Shown here: piece by piece, positions 34,020-44,894 of the stretch
Layout: each line of letters opens with the position of its first letter
Numbering within the stretch: position 1 is the stretch's first letter
Assembly (NCBI GenBank): GCA_039707655.1
Contig: CM077671.1
Location: forward strand, 305,598,509 to 305,662,508
Direction of reading: 5' to 3'
DNA from: Elymus sibiricus
Taxonomy: Eukaryota > Streptophyta > Magnoliopsida > Poales > Poaceae
Length of the DNA: 64,000 nt
Position numbers and translations under genes: made by a program
Notes under the pieces: generated by a model
The model's input: the letters and a program-made list of their open reading frames with translations, nothing else
Database searches by the model: none
Told to the model about the DNA's origin: nothing

Positions 34020-34480
34020 AGGGCCGGGGCAGGCCAGCGGCGCCGGCGCACGCGGCCGCGGTGGCCACGGAGGAGGGGGCAGGAGCAGGGGGCAGGAGCT
34101 CACCGGCGACGACGGGCTCGGGGAGGAGGCGCGGGCGGTGACGACGGGGCTCGGGGAGGTGGCGCGGGCGGCGTCAGGCGTCGGGGGCGGCGACGACGTC
34201 GACGAGGACGAGGAGGCGCGCGGGGATGGGCTCGGGGCGGTGGCGAGGAGGCACGCGGGGACGGGCTCGGGGCGGCGGCGAGGTCAGGCTCGGGGGCGGC
34301 GGCGACGACGGGCTCGGGGACGGCGGCGACGATGAGGATGGGCTCGGGGGCGGCGGCGACGAGGACGGGCTCGGGGACGGCGGTGATGACGAGGACGGGC
34401 TCGGGGGCGGCGGCGAGCTCCGGCAGCCTGACGGCGTCGGGGCAGGGCGTCGGCGTCGGGGCGAATGGGAGAGATTGGGG
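34020..34480 (-). repeat. GC-rich leader with GGGCTCGGGG minisatellite in the first CACTA element
   Basis: Plus-strand units of GGGCTCGGGG(A/G)CGGCGGCGACGA recur about ten times between 34090 and 34420 with small changes. On the minus strand they could encode PEPVLVAAAPEP-like repeats. The block lies directly downstream of the internal subterminal-type array, in the position of a 5' leader for the second gene. Confidence 0.75.
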
Positions 34481-34504
34481 CAAATTTCGACAAGTCCCGC
34501 CTGA

Positions 34505-34760
34505 TACGCGAACACCTTTGGTCCCGGTTGGTGGCTCCAACCGGGAGTAATGCCACCCTTTCATCCCGGTTGGTGCCACCAACCGGGACTAAATGTCAAT
34601 TTCAGCAGCCCAAAGGGTGGAAAGCAGAGACCTTTGGTCCCGGTTGGTTGATCCAACCGGGACTAAAGGTGGGCATTAGTCCCGGTTGGTGCCACCAACC
34701 GGGACGAAAGGGATGCATTGGTCCCGGTTGGAGCCACCAACCGGGACTAAAGGGTTGGTC
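34505..34760. repeat. Internal array of the terminal hairpin motif, first CACTA element
   Basis: At least eight half-sites of GGTCCCGGTTGG / CCAACCGGGACTAA lie here, paired as hairpins (GTCCCGGTTGGTGCCACCAACCGGGAC type). The array is 5.5 kb from either element end, between the two genes. It matches the terminal arrays in motif, which is unusual for an internal segment. Confidence 0.9.
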
Positions 34761-35115
34761 CTGGTTGTGGTGGGAGTTTAGTCCCACCTCGCCAAGCGAG
34801 GGGCGCTCGCACCGGTTTATAAGCCCGCCCCTCTCTGCCTTGTTGAGTTCCTCTCAAAGTGAAAATAGATGCCCTTATACGGGAAATTTGACCTAAAATC
34901 AAAGTGAATTTCACTCTGATTTCAGGTTGAATTTTCCCTATAAGCGCATCTATGTTCATTTTTGCTATTTTTTATGTTATTTTTTTGCATATTAAAAGTT
35001 CTTAACAAAAAATACTTTATGAATATTCTTTTTGCTATTAAAGTTTTTAACAAAAATAACTTTGATAATTTTAGTTGCATAAATTTTATATAATATTAAG
35101 TTAAATAACTTTGAT

Positions 35116-35835
35116 CGGACGAAAACACGTCTATTACAAAGGGATTTCAAATTTTTAAACATATTTTAACTCAAGACTTTTTCTGCATTCAATATGCACC
35201 ATTCAAAGCCACATCATCACTTTTCAACCCTTTTCTGACTTCATTTGCTATTTTTCATGCATTTCATGATTTATTTTGAGCTAAAATGACCCTGAATTGA
35301 AAAGCACTGCAAATGAACTCAGAAATGGTTGAAAGTTGGCATGGTATCATAATTTCACCCACATAGCATGTGCTAAAAAGTTGAGAGGGTTACAGGAAAA
35401 ACTGGATGCACTTCGTGTACAAAATGAACAATCTCTTTCGAAGTATCAGGGTTTCAGACGAAAACTCGTCTATTACAAAAGGATTTCAATTTTTTCAACA
35501 TATTTGAACTCAAGACTTTTTCTGTAGTCAATATGCACCATTCAAAGCCACATCATCACTTTTCAACCCTTTTCTGACTTCATTTGCTATTTTTCATGCA
35601 TTTCATGATTTATTTTGAGCTAAAATGACCCTGAAATGAAAAGCACTGCAAATGAACTCTGAAATGGTTGAAAGTTGGCATGGTATCATCATTTCACCCA
35701 CATAGCATGTGCTAAAAAGTTGAGAGGGTTACGACAAAAACTGGATGCATTCCGTGTACAAAATGAACAATCTCTTTCGAAGTATCAAGGTTTCAAACGA
35801 AAACTCGTCTATTACAAAAGGATTTCTATTCTTGA
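35116..35835. repeat. ~340-bp tandem repeat, 2.1 copies, in the first CACTA element
   Basis: GACGAAAAC(A/T)CGTCTATTACAAA recurs at about 35118, 35457 and 35798, and GCACCATTCAAAGCC at 35196 and 35535, giving a period of 339-341 bp. The units are AT-rich and lie between the tnp2 stop and the internal hairpin array. No coding function is implied. Confidence 0.9.
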
Positions 35836-35898
35836 TATGTAACTGCAGTGATATTCTAGATCAAAGCCATCATCAGAATAGTTGTGGAGAGAAAGTCT

Positions 35899-38800
35899 TC
35901 ACTTTTTCTTCGCGTGTGTGCCTTGCTTATTGCGCCGTAACCATGGATAATCTTCATCGTTTAACAGGGTGCTTGGGTCAGCCTTCACTTTGAAGGGAGG
36001 AATTTCATGAAACTTTTCATAATCTTCAGACATGTCTGTCGTGCCCTCCACTCCCACGATGTCTCTTTTCCCTGAAAGAACTATGTGGCGCTTTGGCTCA
36101 TCGTATGATGTATTCGCTTCCTTACCTTTTCTTTTTCTCGGTTTGGTAGACATGTCCTTCACATAGAAAACCTGCGCCACATCATTGGCTAGGACGAATG
36201 GTTCGTCTGTGTACCCAAGATTGTTGAGATCCACTGTTGTCATTCCGTACTGCGGGTCTACATGTACCCCGCCTCCTGACAGATTGACCCATTTGCACCG
36301 AAACAAAGGGACCTTAAATTCATGTCCATAGTCAAGTTCCCATATCTCCTCTATGTAACCATAATATGTGTCCTTTGCCCCATTGGTGATTGCTGCATCA
36401 AAGCGGACACCACTATTTTGGTTGGTGATTTTATTATCTTGGGCGATCGTGTAAAATGTATTCCCATTTATCTCGTACCCTTTGTAAGAAAATACAGTCG
36501 AAGATGGTCCCCTGGCCAACGAGTACAGCTCATCTGCAACAGTGGTGTTACCCATGAGATGTGTTTGCAACCAACTGCCGAAAGTCCTGATGTGTTCACA
36601 TCTAATCCAGTCGTCACACTGCTCCGGGTGTTTGGAGCGCAGAATATTCTTGTGTTCATTGACATACGGGGTCACCAAGGTAGAATTCTGTAGAACAGTG
36701 TAGTGTGCTTGAGACCAAGAATGCCCGCCCCTACATATTATTGAATTCGCTCCTAGCGTGCCTTTTCCAGTCAGTCTCCCCTCATACCGCGATTGAGGGA
36801 GACCAATTGGCTTAAGGTCAGGAATAAAGTCAACACAAAACCCAATACTTTCCTCTGTTTGATGGCCCATGGAGATGCTTCCTTCTGGCCTAGCACGGTT
36901 ACGAACATATTTCTTTAAGACTCCCATGAACCTCTCAAAGGGGAACATGTTGTGTAGAAATACAGGGCCCAGAATGCCAATCTCGTCGACTAGATGAACT
37001 AGGACGTGCGTCATGATATTGAAGAAGGATAGTGGGAACACCAGCTCGAAACTGACAAGACATTGCACCAAATCACTCTTTAACCTTGGTAGGATTTCTG
37101 GATCGATTACCTTATGAGAGATTGCATTGAGGAATGCACATAGCTTCACAATGGCTAATCGAACGTTTTCCGGTAGAAGCCCCCTCAATGCAACCGGAAG
37201 CAGTTGCGTCATAATCACGTGGCAGTCATGAGACTTTAGGTTCTGGAACTTTTTCTCTGCCATATTTATTATTCCCTTTATATTCGACGAGAAGCCAGAT
37301 GGGACCTTCATACTGAGCAGGCATTCAAAGAAGATTTCCTTCTCTTCTTTGGTAAGAGTGTAGCTGGCAGGACCTTCATACTGCTTGGGATGCATGCCGT
37401 CTTTTTCGTGCACACGTTGCTGGTCCTCCCGTGCCTCCGGTGTATCTTTTGTCTTCCCATACACTCGCAAGAAGCCTAGCAGGTTCACGCAAAGATTCTT
37501 CGTCACATGCATCACGTCGATTGCAGAGTGGACCTCTAGGTCTTTCCAATAGGGTAGGTCCCAAAATATAGATTTCTTCCACATGGGTGCGCGTCCCTCT
37601 GCGTCATTCAGAACAGATAGTCCGCCAGCACCCTTTCCAAAGATTACTTGTAAATCATTGACCATATCAAGTATGTGATCACCAGTATGGAGGGCGGGCT
37701 TCTTTCGGTGATCTGCCTCACCTTTGAAATGCTTTCCTTTCTTTCGACATTGATGGTTGGTCGGATGAAATCGACGATGCCCCAGGTACACATTCTTCCT
37801 GCAATTGTCCAAATATATACTATCGGTGTCATCTAAATAGTGCGTGCATGCGTGGTATCCCTTGTTTGTCTGTCCTGAAAGGTTACTGAGAGCCGGCCAA
37901 TCATTGATGGTTACAAACAGCAACGCATATAGGTCAAATTCCTCCTGTTCGTTCTCATCCCACACACGTACACCTTTTCCATTCCACAGTTGTAAAAGTT
38001 CATCAACTAATGGCCTTAGTTACACATCAATGTCATTGCCGGGTTGCTTAGGGCCTTGGATGAGCACTGGCATCATAATGAACTTCCGCTTCATGCACAA
38101 CCAAGGAGGAAGGTTATACATACATAGAGTCACATGCCATGTGCTATGCTTGCTGCTCTGATCCCCAAAAGGATTAACGCTATCTGCACTTAAACCAAAC
38201 CATACATTCCTTGGGTCACCTATAAAGTCCCCCCACTTTCTCTCGATCTTTCTCCACTACGACCCATCACCGGGTGCTCTCAACTTCCCGTCTTTCTTAC
38301 GGTCTTCCTTGTGCCATCACATCAACTTGGCATGTTCTTTGTTTCTGAACAAACGTTTCAACCGTGGTATTATAGGAGCATACCACATCACCTTGGCAGG
38401 AACCCTCTTCCCGGTGCGCTGGCCCTCACATCACCAGGGTCATCTCGTCTGATCTTATACCGCAATGCACAACATACCGGGCATGCATTCAAATCCTCGT
38501 ACGCACCGCGGTAGAGGATGCAGTCATTAGGGCATGCATGTATCTTCTTCACCTCCAATCCTAGAGGGCAGACAACCTTCTTTGCTTTGTATGTACTGTC
38601 GGGCAATTCGTTGTCCTTTGGAAGCTTATTCTTCATTATTTTCAGCACTTTTTCAAATGCCTTGTCAGATACACCATTCTGTGCCTTCCATTGCAGCAAT
38701 TCCAGTGTGGTACCGAGCTTTGTGTTGTCATCTTCGCAATTTGGGTACAACCCTTTTTTGTGATCCTATAATATGCGATCGAACTTCAACTTCTCCCTTT

Positions 38801-39200
38801 CACTTTGGCATTGTCTCTTTGCATCAACAATGACCCGGCGAAGATCATCATCAAGCACATCGTCTGGTTCTTCCTCTTGATCTTCAGCTTCCCCCATTGC
38901 AGCATCACCGAATTCAGGGGGCGGATAGTTGTCATCATCCTCTTCTTCTTCGTTGTCTTCCATCATAACCCCTCTTTCTCCGTGCTTGGTCCAAACATTA
39001 TAGTGTGGCATGAAACCCTTCTCAAGCAGGTGGACGTGAAGGGTTTTCGAGTTAGAGTAATCCTTCGTATTCCCACAGATAGTACATGGACAATACATAA
39101 AACCATTCTGCTTGGTTGCCTCAGCCACTTCAAGAAAATTATGCAGGCCCTTAATGTACTCGGAGGTGCGTCGGTCACCGTACATCCATTGCCGGTTCAT
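35899..39200 (-). pseudogene. CACTA transposase, tnp2 family, broken
   Basis: The start is MNRQWMYGDRRTSEYIKGLH at 39200, a transposase-associated domain (PF13963-like) with a CPCTICGN zinc-type motif. The tnp2 core (PF02992) follows, for example VCPLGLEVKKIHACPNDCIL, NLPPWLCMKRKFIMM and FWDLPYWKDLEVHSAIDVMH, then SHDCHVIMTQLLPVALRGLL, a DUF4218 region (LVHLVDEIGILGPVFLHNMF) and a DUF4216 region (VPLFRCKWVNL). The enzyme would cut and join the CACTA ends. Lesions are TAG 38766-38768, a frameshift near 38390-38410, TGA 38317-38319, TAG 38257-38259 and TAA 38020-38022. The last 688 codons are open. Most stops fit single-base changes of CAG, GAG, CGA or TAC, and three of the four are C-to-T or G-to-A type. 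Confidence 0.9.
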
Positions 39201-40380
39201 CTGCGTGCATTATATAATTAAGTGTATCAAAAACCATTACAAAACATCATGAATAGAGAAGTGACCAAATTAATAGAAGTTCATCATCACATTAAAACCA
39301 AAGTACAATAGTGACCAAAATAAATACATAAAGTTCATACATAGTTCTCATTGAACAACATATAGCTCTCTAGAGCATCTAATTAAAACATACATTGAAA
39401 CTATGCAAAACATTTAAATGCAACAACAAATGCGATCATAACCGCAACTAAGGTACCAATTGATCCAACGGCATAATGATACCAAGGCTCGGTATGAATG
39501 GCATATTTTCTAATATTTCTAATCTTCAAGCGCATTGCATCCATCTTGATCTTGTGATCTTCGACGACATCGGCAACATGCAACTCCAATTCCATCTTCT
39601 CCTCCTCAATTCTTTTTAATTTTTTCTTTAAGTAATTGTTTTCTTTTTCAACTAAATTTAACCTCTCGACAAGAGGGTCGGTTCGAATTTCCGGTTCACA
39701 TACCTCCTAGATAAAAACATCTATGTCACGTTGGTCGGCATAATTGTCATAAACACTAAATGAAACAAATAGTTATAAAAGATAATATACCACATCCGAA
39801 TCATAGACAGGACGAGGGCCGACGGGGGCGGATACCAAAACCATGGCACTATATAATAACAAACAATAATAAAAGTAAGAAAATTATACAAGTATCTATC
39901 TAAATCATACAAGTAAGAATTTTTTCTTTTAGAAAGAAGATAAGAACAAGAGGCTCACCACGGTGGTGCCGGCGACGACATCGGCGCGGGCGATCGACGG
40001 CGGTGAGACTCTAAGAAGTTAATTTCAGCTCTAATTGTGTGTCTAAATTAAAAGAACTCCCACATACACTCCTCCACTAAAACCCACAAACCACACTCTA
40101 CTTCTAGAGGATTTGAAATGAGCTAAACTAGCAGTGAGAGATAAAACGATGAAGTCGTTAACCTTTTAGAACACTTGTGTAGTTGGTGCACCGCCAAACC
40201 TAAACAAATATTAGGGAAAATGTAGCTTGGAGGTCGAGCTTGGAGAGGAGAAAACTTAAGTGTGGCTGCGGCATTTCATCGAACACCTCATGTGCATAGG
40301 AGGTGAGAACAGAGAGCAACACACCTCCCAAATGCCGCCCAGCCAAAAAACAGAGGAGTGAGCGGGCAGGGGCAAGCATA
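39201..40380 (-). other. 5' leader region of the tnp2 gene, first CACTA element
   Basis: This AT-rich stretch lies between the right terminal array and the tnp2 start. It holds a 64-codon minus-strand frame (39401-39595) with a predicted coiled coil and a hydrophobic end (GTLVAVMIAFVVAFKCF). That could be a small membrane peptide or chance. No TATA box was fixed. Confidence 0.35.
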
Positions 40381-40394
40381 TATACAGGCGTTGT

Positions 40395-40650
40395 ATAAGT
40401 CCCGGTTGGTGGCTAGCACCGGGACTAAAGGTGCCTCTTTAGTCCCGGTTCCAGGCACCAACCGGGACTAAAGGGGCTCGGCCAGGAGCGAGGCCCTTTA
40501 GTCCCTGTTCGTGTCTGGAACCGGGACTAAAGGGGCCAGATGAATCGGGACTGGTTCCCGCCGAGGCCCGGCCGGCGCCCTGGGCTCACGAGCCGGGACT
40601 GATGCACCCATTAGTCCCGGTTCGTAACACGACCGGGACTAATGCGATAT
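40395..40650. repeat. Right subterminal repeat array of the first CACTA element
   Basis: Copies of AGTCCCGGTT and AACCGGGACTAAAGG are arranged as short hairpins, the same motif as at 28935-29130 and 34505-34760. Confidence 0.85.
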
Positions 40651-41190
40651 TCTGGCCCGTTTCAAAGCCCCGTTTTCTACTAGTGAACGGTTATAGTGAG
40701 ATTATCAATGTCACATTTTTTGCTAGTTGTAACACGTAATAAATAGGATCTGTCTAGGGCACATCTAGATGTGCCCTACACATTGCACATATAAGTGACT
40801 CAAATCAAACATAAAAATGGAAAAAAATACCCACACGTATTTTCGCAAAAAATCAAGGGATTTCTATTTATTTGCCTCTCCTTCCTTAGTTCTACTCAGT
40901 TTTGCCTCGTCCATCTAACTTTGCTTACTTTTGCCCTCCTCCACTCGTCTGCCCCTCACAAGAGGCTAAACGGTGTCTTGCCGTCGGGTCAAAGTTGTTG
41001 ACCGTTACTTCACCTGGTACTGATGCGTTGGACCGACCTGGAATGCTGACATGTGGAACCGATTAGTGGATGGCTGGGTCATTTATCCAAAAAAGGAGGG
41101 ACGAAATATCTTTCTTTCTCTCATTTCACACCCAACGCGGCGCGAGCAGTCCACATCCACCTCCCCCTTCCCCTTCCCCACCCCCAATCA

Positions 41191-41447
41191 TGCGGCCGCC
41201 GTTGGCGATGACGACGTCGTTGGAGGTGTTCTGCGCCGGTGGCGCCGTCTTACTAGAGAAGTGCAAGGAGATCCGCTCTTGGTTTCTAAGCATGGAAGCT
41301 CTGGCGGAGCATGCGTTGCAACTATTGGTAGATGCTAGACCAGATGAGGTCCGACGGATAATCCCAGATCAAGTCAATGGGGTGAGGTATATCAGGGTTT
41401 TCGTCTGGGCGATGTGTGAGGCAACGGAGTCAGCAGATCCTCGTTAG
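41191..41447 (+). CDS. Gene-like ORF inside the Mutator-like element, unknown
   Basis: A frame starting MRPPLAMTTSLEVFCAGGAV (ATG at about 41190) gives 85 codons ending EATESADPR. The codon usage is gene-like and helices are predicted (EKCKEIRSWFLSMEALAEHA). It lies just inside the left arm, where Mutator-like elements often carry captured host gene fragments. No family was recognised and no continuation by splicing is clear; the following DNA to about 41820 is interrupted in all frames. Confidence 0.35.
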
Positions 41448-42051
41448 CAAGCTCGCTAGTATTCATATGGGTCTCGATGCGGCCCGTCGGATCCAGATGT
41501 CAAACAAGAGCTCGCAGTTATTCCGAGGGTGAGATACATGCACCTCCTCCTGGTATGTCTCTACACATAATTATGCCTGATAACGTGGAGGAGTTTATCG
41601 GGACGATGAGGCCTGCGCCCGGAGACGAGCAAATGGGGAGGAGGATGAGGATTGGTTGTCAAAGCCTGCTCTGACCACCGTCGAGCAAATGGTGCAGGAG
41701 GATGAGTATGAAGTGCAAGGTAGGTATGCGTACGTCGTAAAGCCTATGAGCGAAGTCGGTAACGTTTTAGGGGTTATCATGCACAAAGCAAAGTCGGAGG
41801 ATGAGTGGTCGCCAGTAGTTGTGTGATTGGAGTTGTCATGTACTCAAATATAGTTTGTTTATCGCTATGTTCAACGTTAATGTTCCAATGTTGTTGGTCC
41901 AAGATATGTATCCTACCTTATATGATGGATACTGCCTTATCTACTGAAGTTTGTTTTGTTTATCGTTGATTCTCCAAATGTTGTGGATCCGAGATGTGTA
42001 TGCAACCTTATGTACTAAAATTTCTCGCCCTTCCTTCACAAGAAATTGGTA

Positions 42052-44290
42052 CGCACATAAGAGGCCTGCATGCGAAAGATTTCAATTCTAAGTCATTTTT
42101 TCATTTTCTATAATCTCTTTCAAAGTGTTGTTAAAATTGCATGAATGACTAACCATATAAAATAGTTACGAAATTGAGTTTTCTTTATGGATAATGCCTA
42201 CATTCCTAATGTGGAAGGCAAAAATGATTTTGCAAAATTTATAGGAGCAAACTAGAGCACATTTGCAATTCAAATTTGAATTACATAATGTAAATCGCCA
42301 AAAAATCAATAAATCAATGAAATATGGCAATATCACTCATGAAATTCATGGAAAATTGGCAATTGGATTCCCATGTGGTACACTTTAGGTGAAAATTATA
42401 AGGGCACAATTTACAATATTATTTATGGCAAATGATTCAAAAAATGTCATGTATGGCACTAGAAAAAGGGAAAAAATACTTTTTATTAACCAAATCTTCT
42501 ATATTTTTGTGAAATTATTGATCACAATGGTAACACCCTTGTTAGTCCTAAAAAATGTCATGTTATAATGTACTATAGCATAAAGATGCCCATGGGCAGG
42601 GTCATTTTGATTGAAAGTCATTGATCTTCATATGAGATAGGTGTCTTTGTGAAGTTTTTTTTTTCAAGTTTGTGGTATTATCAGTTTATCATTTTTCCCA
42701 CAAGACATTGCACATAAGAGGCCTCCATGCCAAATGATTTCAACTTTTGAGTCTTTTTCCATTTTCTATTATTTCTTTCAAAGTGTTGTCAAAATTGCAT
42801 GGATGACTAATCATATAAAATGGTTGGGAAATTTAGTTTTCTTTGTGGATATTGCCTACATTCCTAATATGGAAGGTGAAAATAATTTTTTTAGAATTTA
42901 TAGGACCAAACTGGAGCACACTTGCAGTTCAGATTTGAATTAGTTCATGTAAATCGCTAAAATTTAAGAAATCAATGAAATATGGCAGTATCACTTTGAA
43001 ATTCATGAAAAATTGGCAGTTGGAATCCCATGTGGTATACTTTAGGTGAAAATTGTAAGGGCACAATTTACAATATTATTTATGGACTTGCTTCACAAAA
43101 AATGTCATGTATGGCACTAGAAAAATGGAAAATTACTTTTTATTGACAAAATCTGTAATCTTTTTGTGAAATTCTTGATCAGAACGGTAACACCCTTGTT
43201 AGTTCCAAAAATGGTCATGTTATCACATACGATGGCATGACCATGGGCATGGTTATCTTGGCTAGAAGTCATTGATCTTCATATGAGATAGGTGAGTTGG
43301 TGAAGGTTTTATTTTAAAGTTTGTGGTATTGTCACTTTATCATTTTTCCCACAAGCCATTGCACATAAGAGGCCTCCATGCGAAAGGATTACAATTTTTT
43401 GATCCTTTTCATTTATTTTCTATAACTTCTTTCAAAGAATTATCAAAATTGCATGGATGACTAATCATATAAAATGGTCGGGAAATTGAGTTTTCTTTGT
43501 GGATAGTGCCTACATTCCTTATGTGGAAGGTGAAAATGATTTTTTTAGAATTTATAGGACCAAACTAGAGCACACTTGCAGTTCAAATTTTAATTATTTG
43601 ATGTAAATCGCCAGAAATTCAATAAATCAATGAAATATAGTAGTATCAATCTGAAATTCATGAAAAATTGGCAGTTGGAATCCCATGGGATATACTTTAG
43701 GTGAAATTTGTAAGGGCACAATTTACAATATTATTTATGGCGCTTGCTTTACAAAATATGTCATGTATGGCACTACAAAAACGGAAAATTACCTTTTGTT
43801 CATTTTCTAATTTGTTTGAAAGTGTTATCAAAATTGCATGGATGACTGATCATATAGAACAGTTGGGAAATTGTGTTTTCTTTGTGGATACTGCCTACAT
43901 TCATAATGTAGAAGGTGAAAATGATTTTTGAGAATTTATAGGACCAAATTAGAGCACACTTACAGTTCAAATTTGAATTACTTGATGTACATTGCCAGAA
44001 ATTCAAAAATTATTGAAATACGTCACTATCACTGAAATTCTTGAAAAATTGGCCGCTGGAATCCCATGTGGTATACTCTAGGTGAAAATTGTAAGGGCAC
44101 AATTTAGAATATTATTTATGGCACTTGCTTCACAAAAAATGTCATGAATGACACTAGAAAAATAGAAAATTAACTTTTTGTGTGGTATTGTCACTTTATC
44201 ATTTCCCATACAAGCTATTGCACATAAGAGGCCTCCATGAAAAAAGGATTTCAATTTTGAGCCTTTTTTCATTTTCTATAATTTTTCTCC
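42052..44290. repeat. ~650-bp tandem repeat inside the Mutator-like element
   Basis: GCACATAAGAGGCCT recurs at about 42053, 42710, 43361 and 44220. The spacings are 657, 651 and 859 bp; the last interval includes a partial extra copy starting near 43800. Other shared phrases are AAAATTGCATGGATGACTAATC and TTTGTGGATA.TGCCTACATTC. Units are AT-rich and about 85-90% alike by eye. Open frames inside (60-75 codons) shift between units, so coding is unlikely. Confidence 0.9.
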
Positions 44291-44367
44291 GATTGATGTC
44301 AAAATTACATTGAGAATCATGCAAAATTGCACCCATTTTATGATTTCCACACATATTCAAACGAGAT

Positions 44368-44894
44368 TCATACATCATGAGTCATTCCAAGTGCATGTAA
44401 ACAACTTGAAATACAATGCAGGTTTAACACACGATTCATACATAATTTATGCGAAGAAAACGACAAGTTCGGTGCGGCCCTACTCCCAAATCTGAAACTA
44501 ATCTTCATCGTCAACTTGCGAGCGGTCACGACAATGATATCCTCGAAGCTAAGGCCATCCCAGGTTGAACATCGCCCGACAATGTTACTGCGCGACAATG
44601 ACTTGGGGCCGTCGAAGTGCTGGATCCGAGCGGCACGGTTCTTGTCGAGGCTTTGTACCATAATGGGTTGTCTAGCTCAAAGTCCGGATGTACCCTCTCC
44701 TCTGGCGTCAGACCTGTCCGAAACCTACGGATGGCGCGCAAAGGCGACCGTGCCGATGGCGGGGACATGCGCCACCAAAAGACTCTCTGACCGAGAACCC
44801 ATCCCACCAGCAGACGCGTGTCTGGCGGCGCCGGTATGTCGAAGATGGCGAGAAGCTCGCCTTCACGAAGTGTGATGCTATGCGGCCACACCAT
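44368..44894 (-). pseudogene. Gene-like fragment inside the Mutator-like element, frameshifted
   Basis: A minus-strand frame starts MVWPHSITLREGELLAIFDI at 44894 and reads ..RFRTGLTPEERVHPDFELDNPLW... Near 44660 the protein-like reading moves to another frame (KNRAARIQHFDGPKSLSRSN..SFEDIIVVTARKLTMKIS). The two parts overlap around DNPLWYKAST, which suggests one ORF broken by a small indel. It lies next to the right arm. The family is not recognised; a captured host gene fragment is the likeliest explanation. Confidence 0.4.

Larger units (their letters stand above)
28919..40685 (-). mobile_element. CACTA (En/Spm-type) transposon, 11,767 bp, TSD AAC
   Basis: The left end reads CACTAGTAGAAAACAGGGC and the right end, on the minus strand, CACTAGTAGAAAACGGGGC. 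The flanking trinucleotide AAC is duplicated (28916-28918 and 40686-40688). Both ends carry arrays of a hairpin-forming motif built on TTTAGTCCCGGTT/AACCGGGACTAAA. Two minus-strand genes are inside: tnp2 transposase (35899-39200, broken) and a second gene ending in an Ulp1-like domain (29474-33118, broken). A third array of the terminal motif lies between the genes. The copy has sound ends and could still be moved in trans. Confidence 0.95.

Noticed and set aside
34505..34760. miRNA genes or CRISPR-like array in the hairpin cluster
   Set aside because: Regular short inverted units could be mistaken for either. They are subterminal-type repeats of the CACTA element; there is no repeat-spacer regularity, and small RNAs from them would be transposon siRNAs unless shown otherwise.
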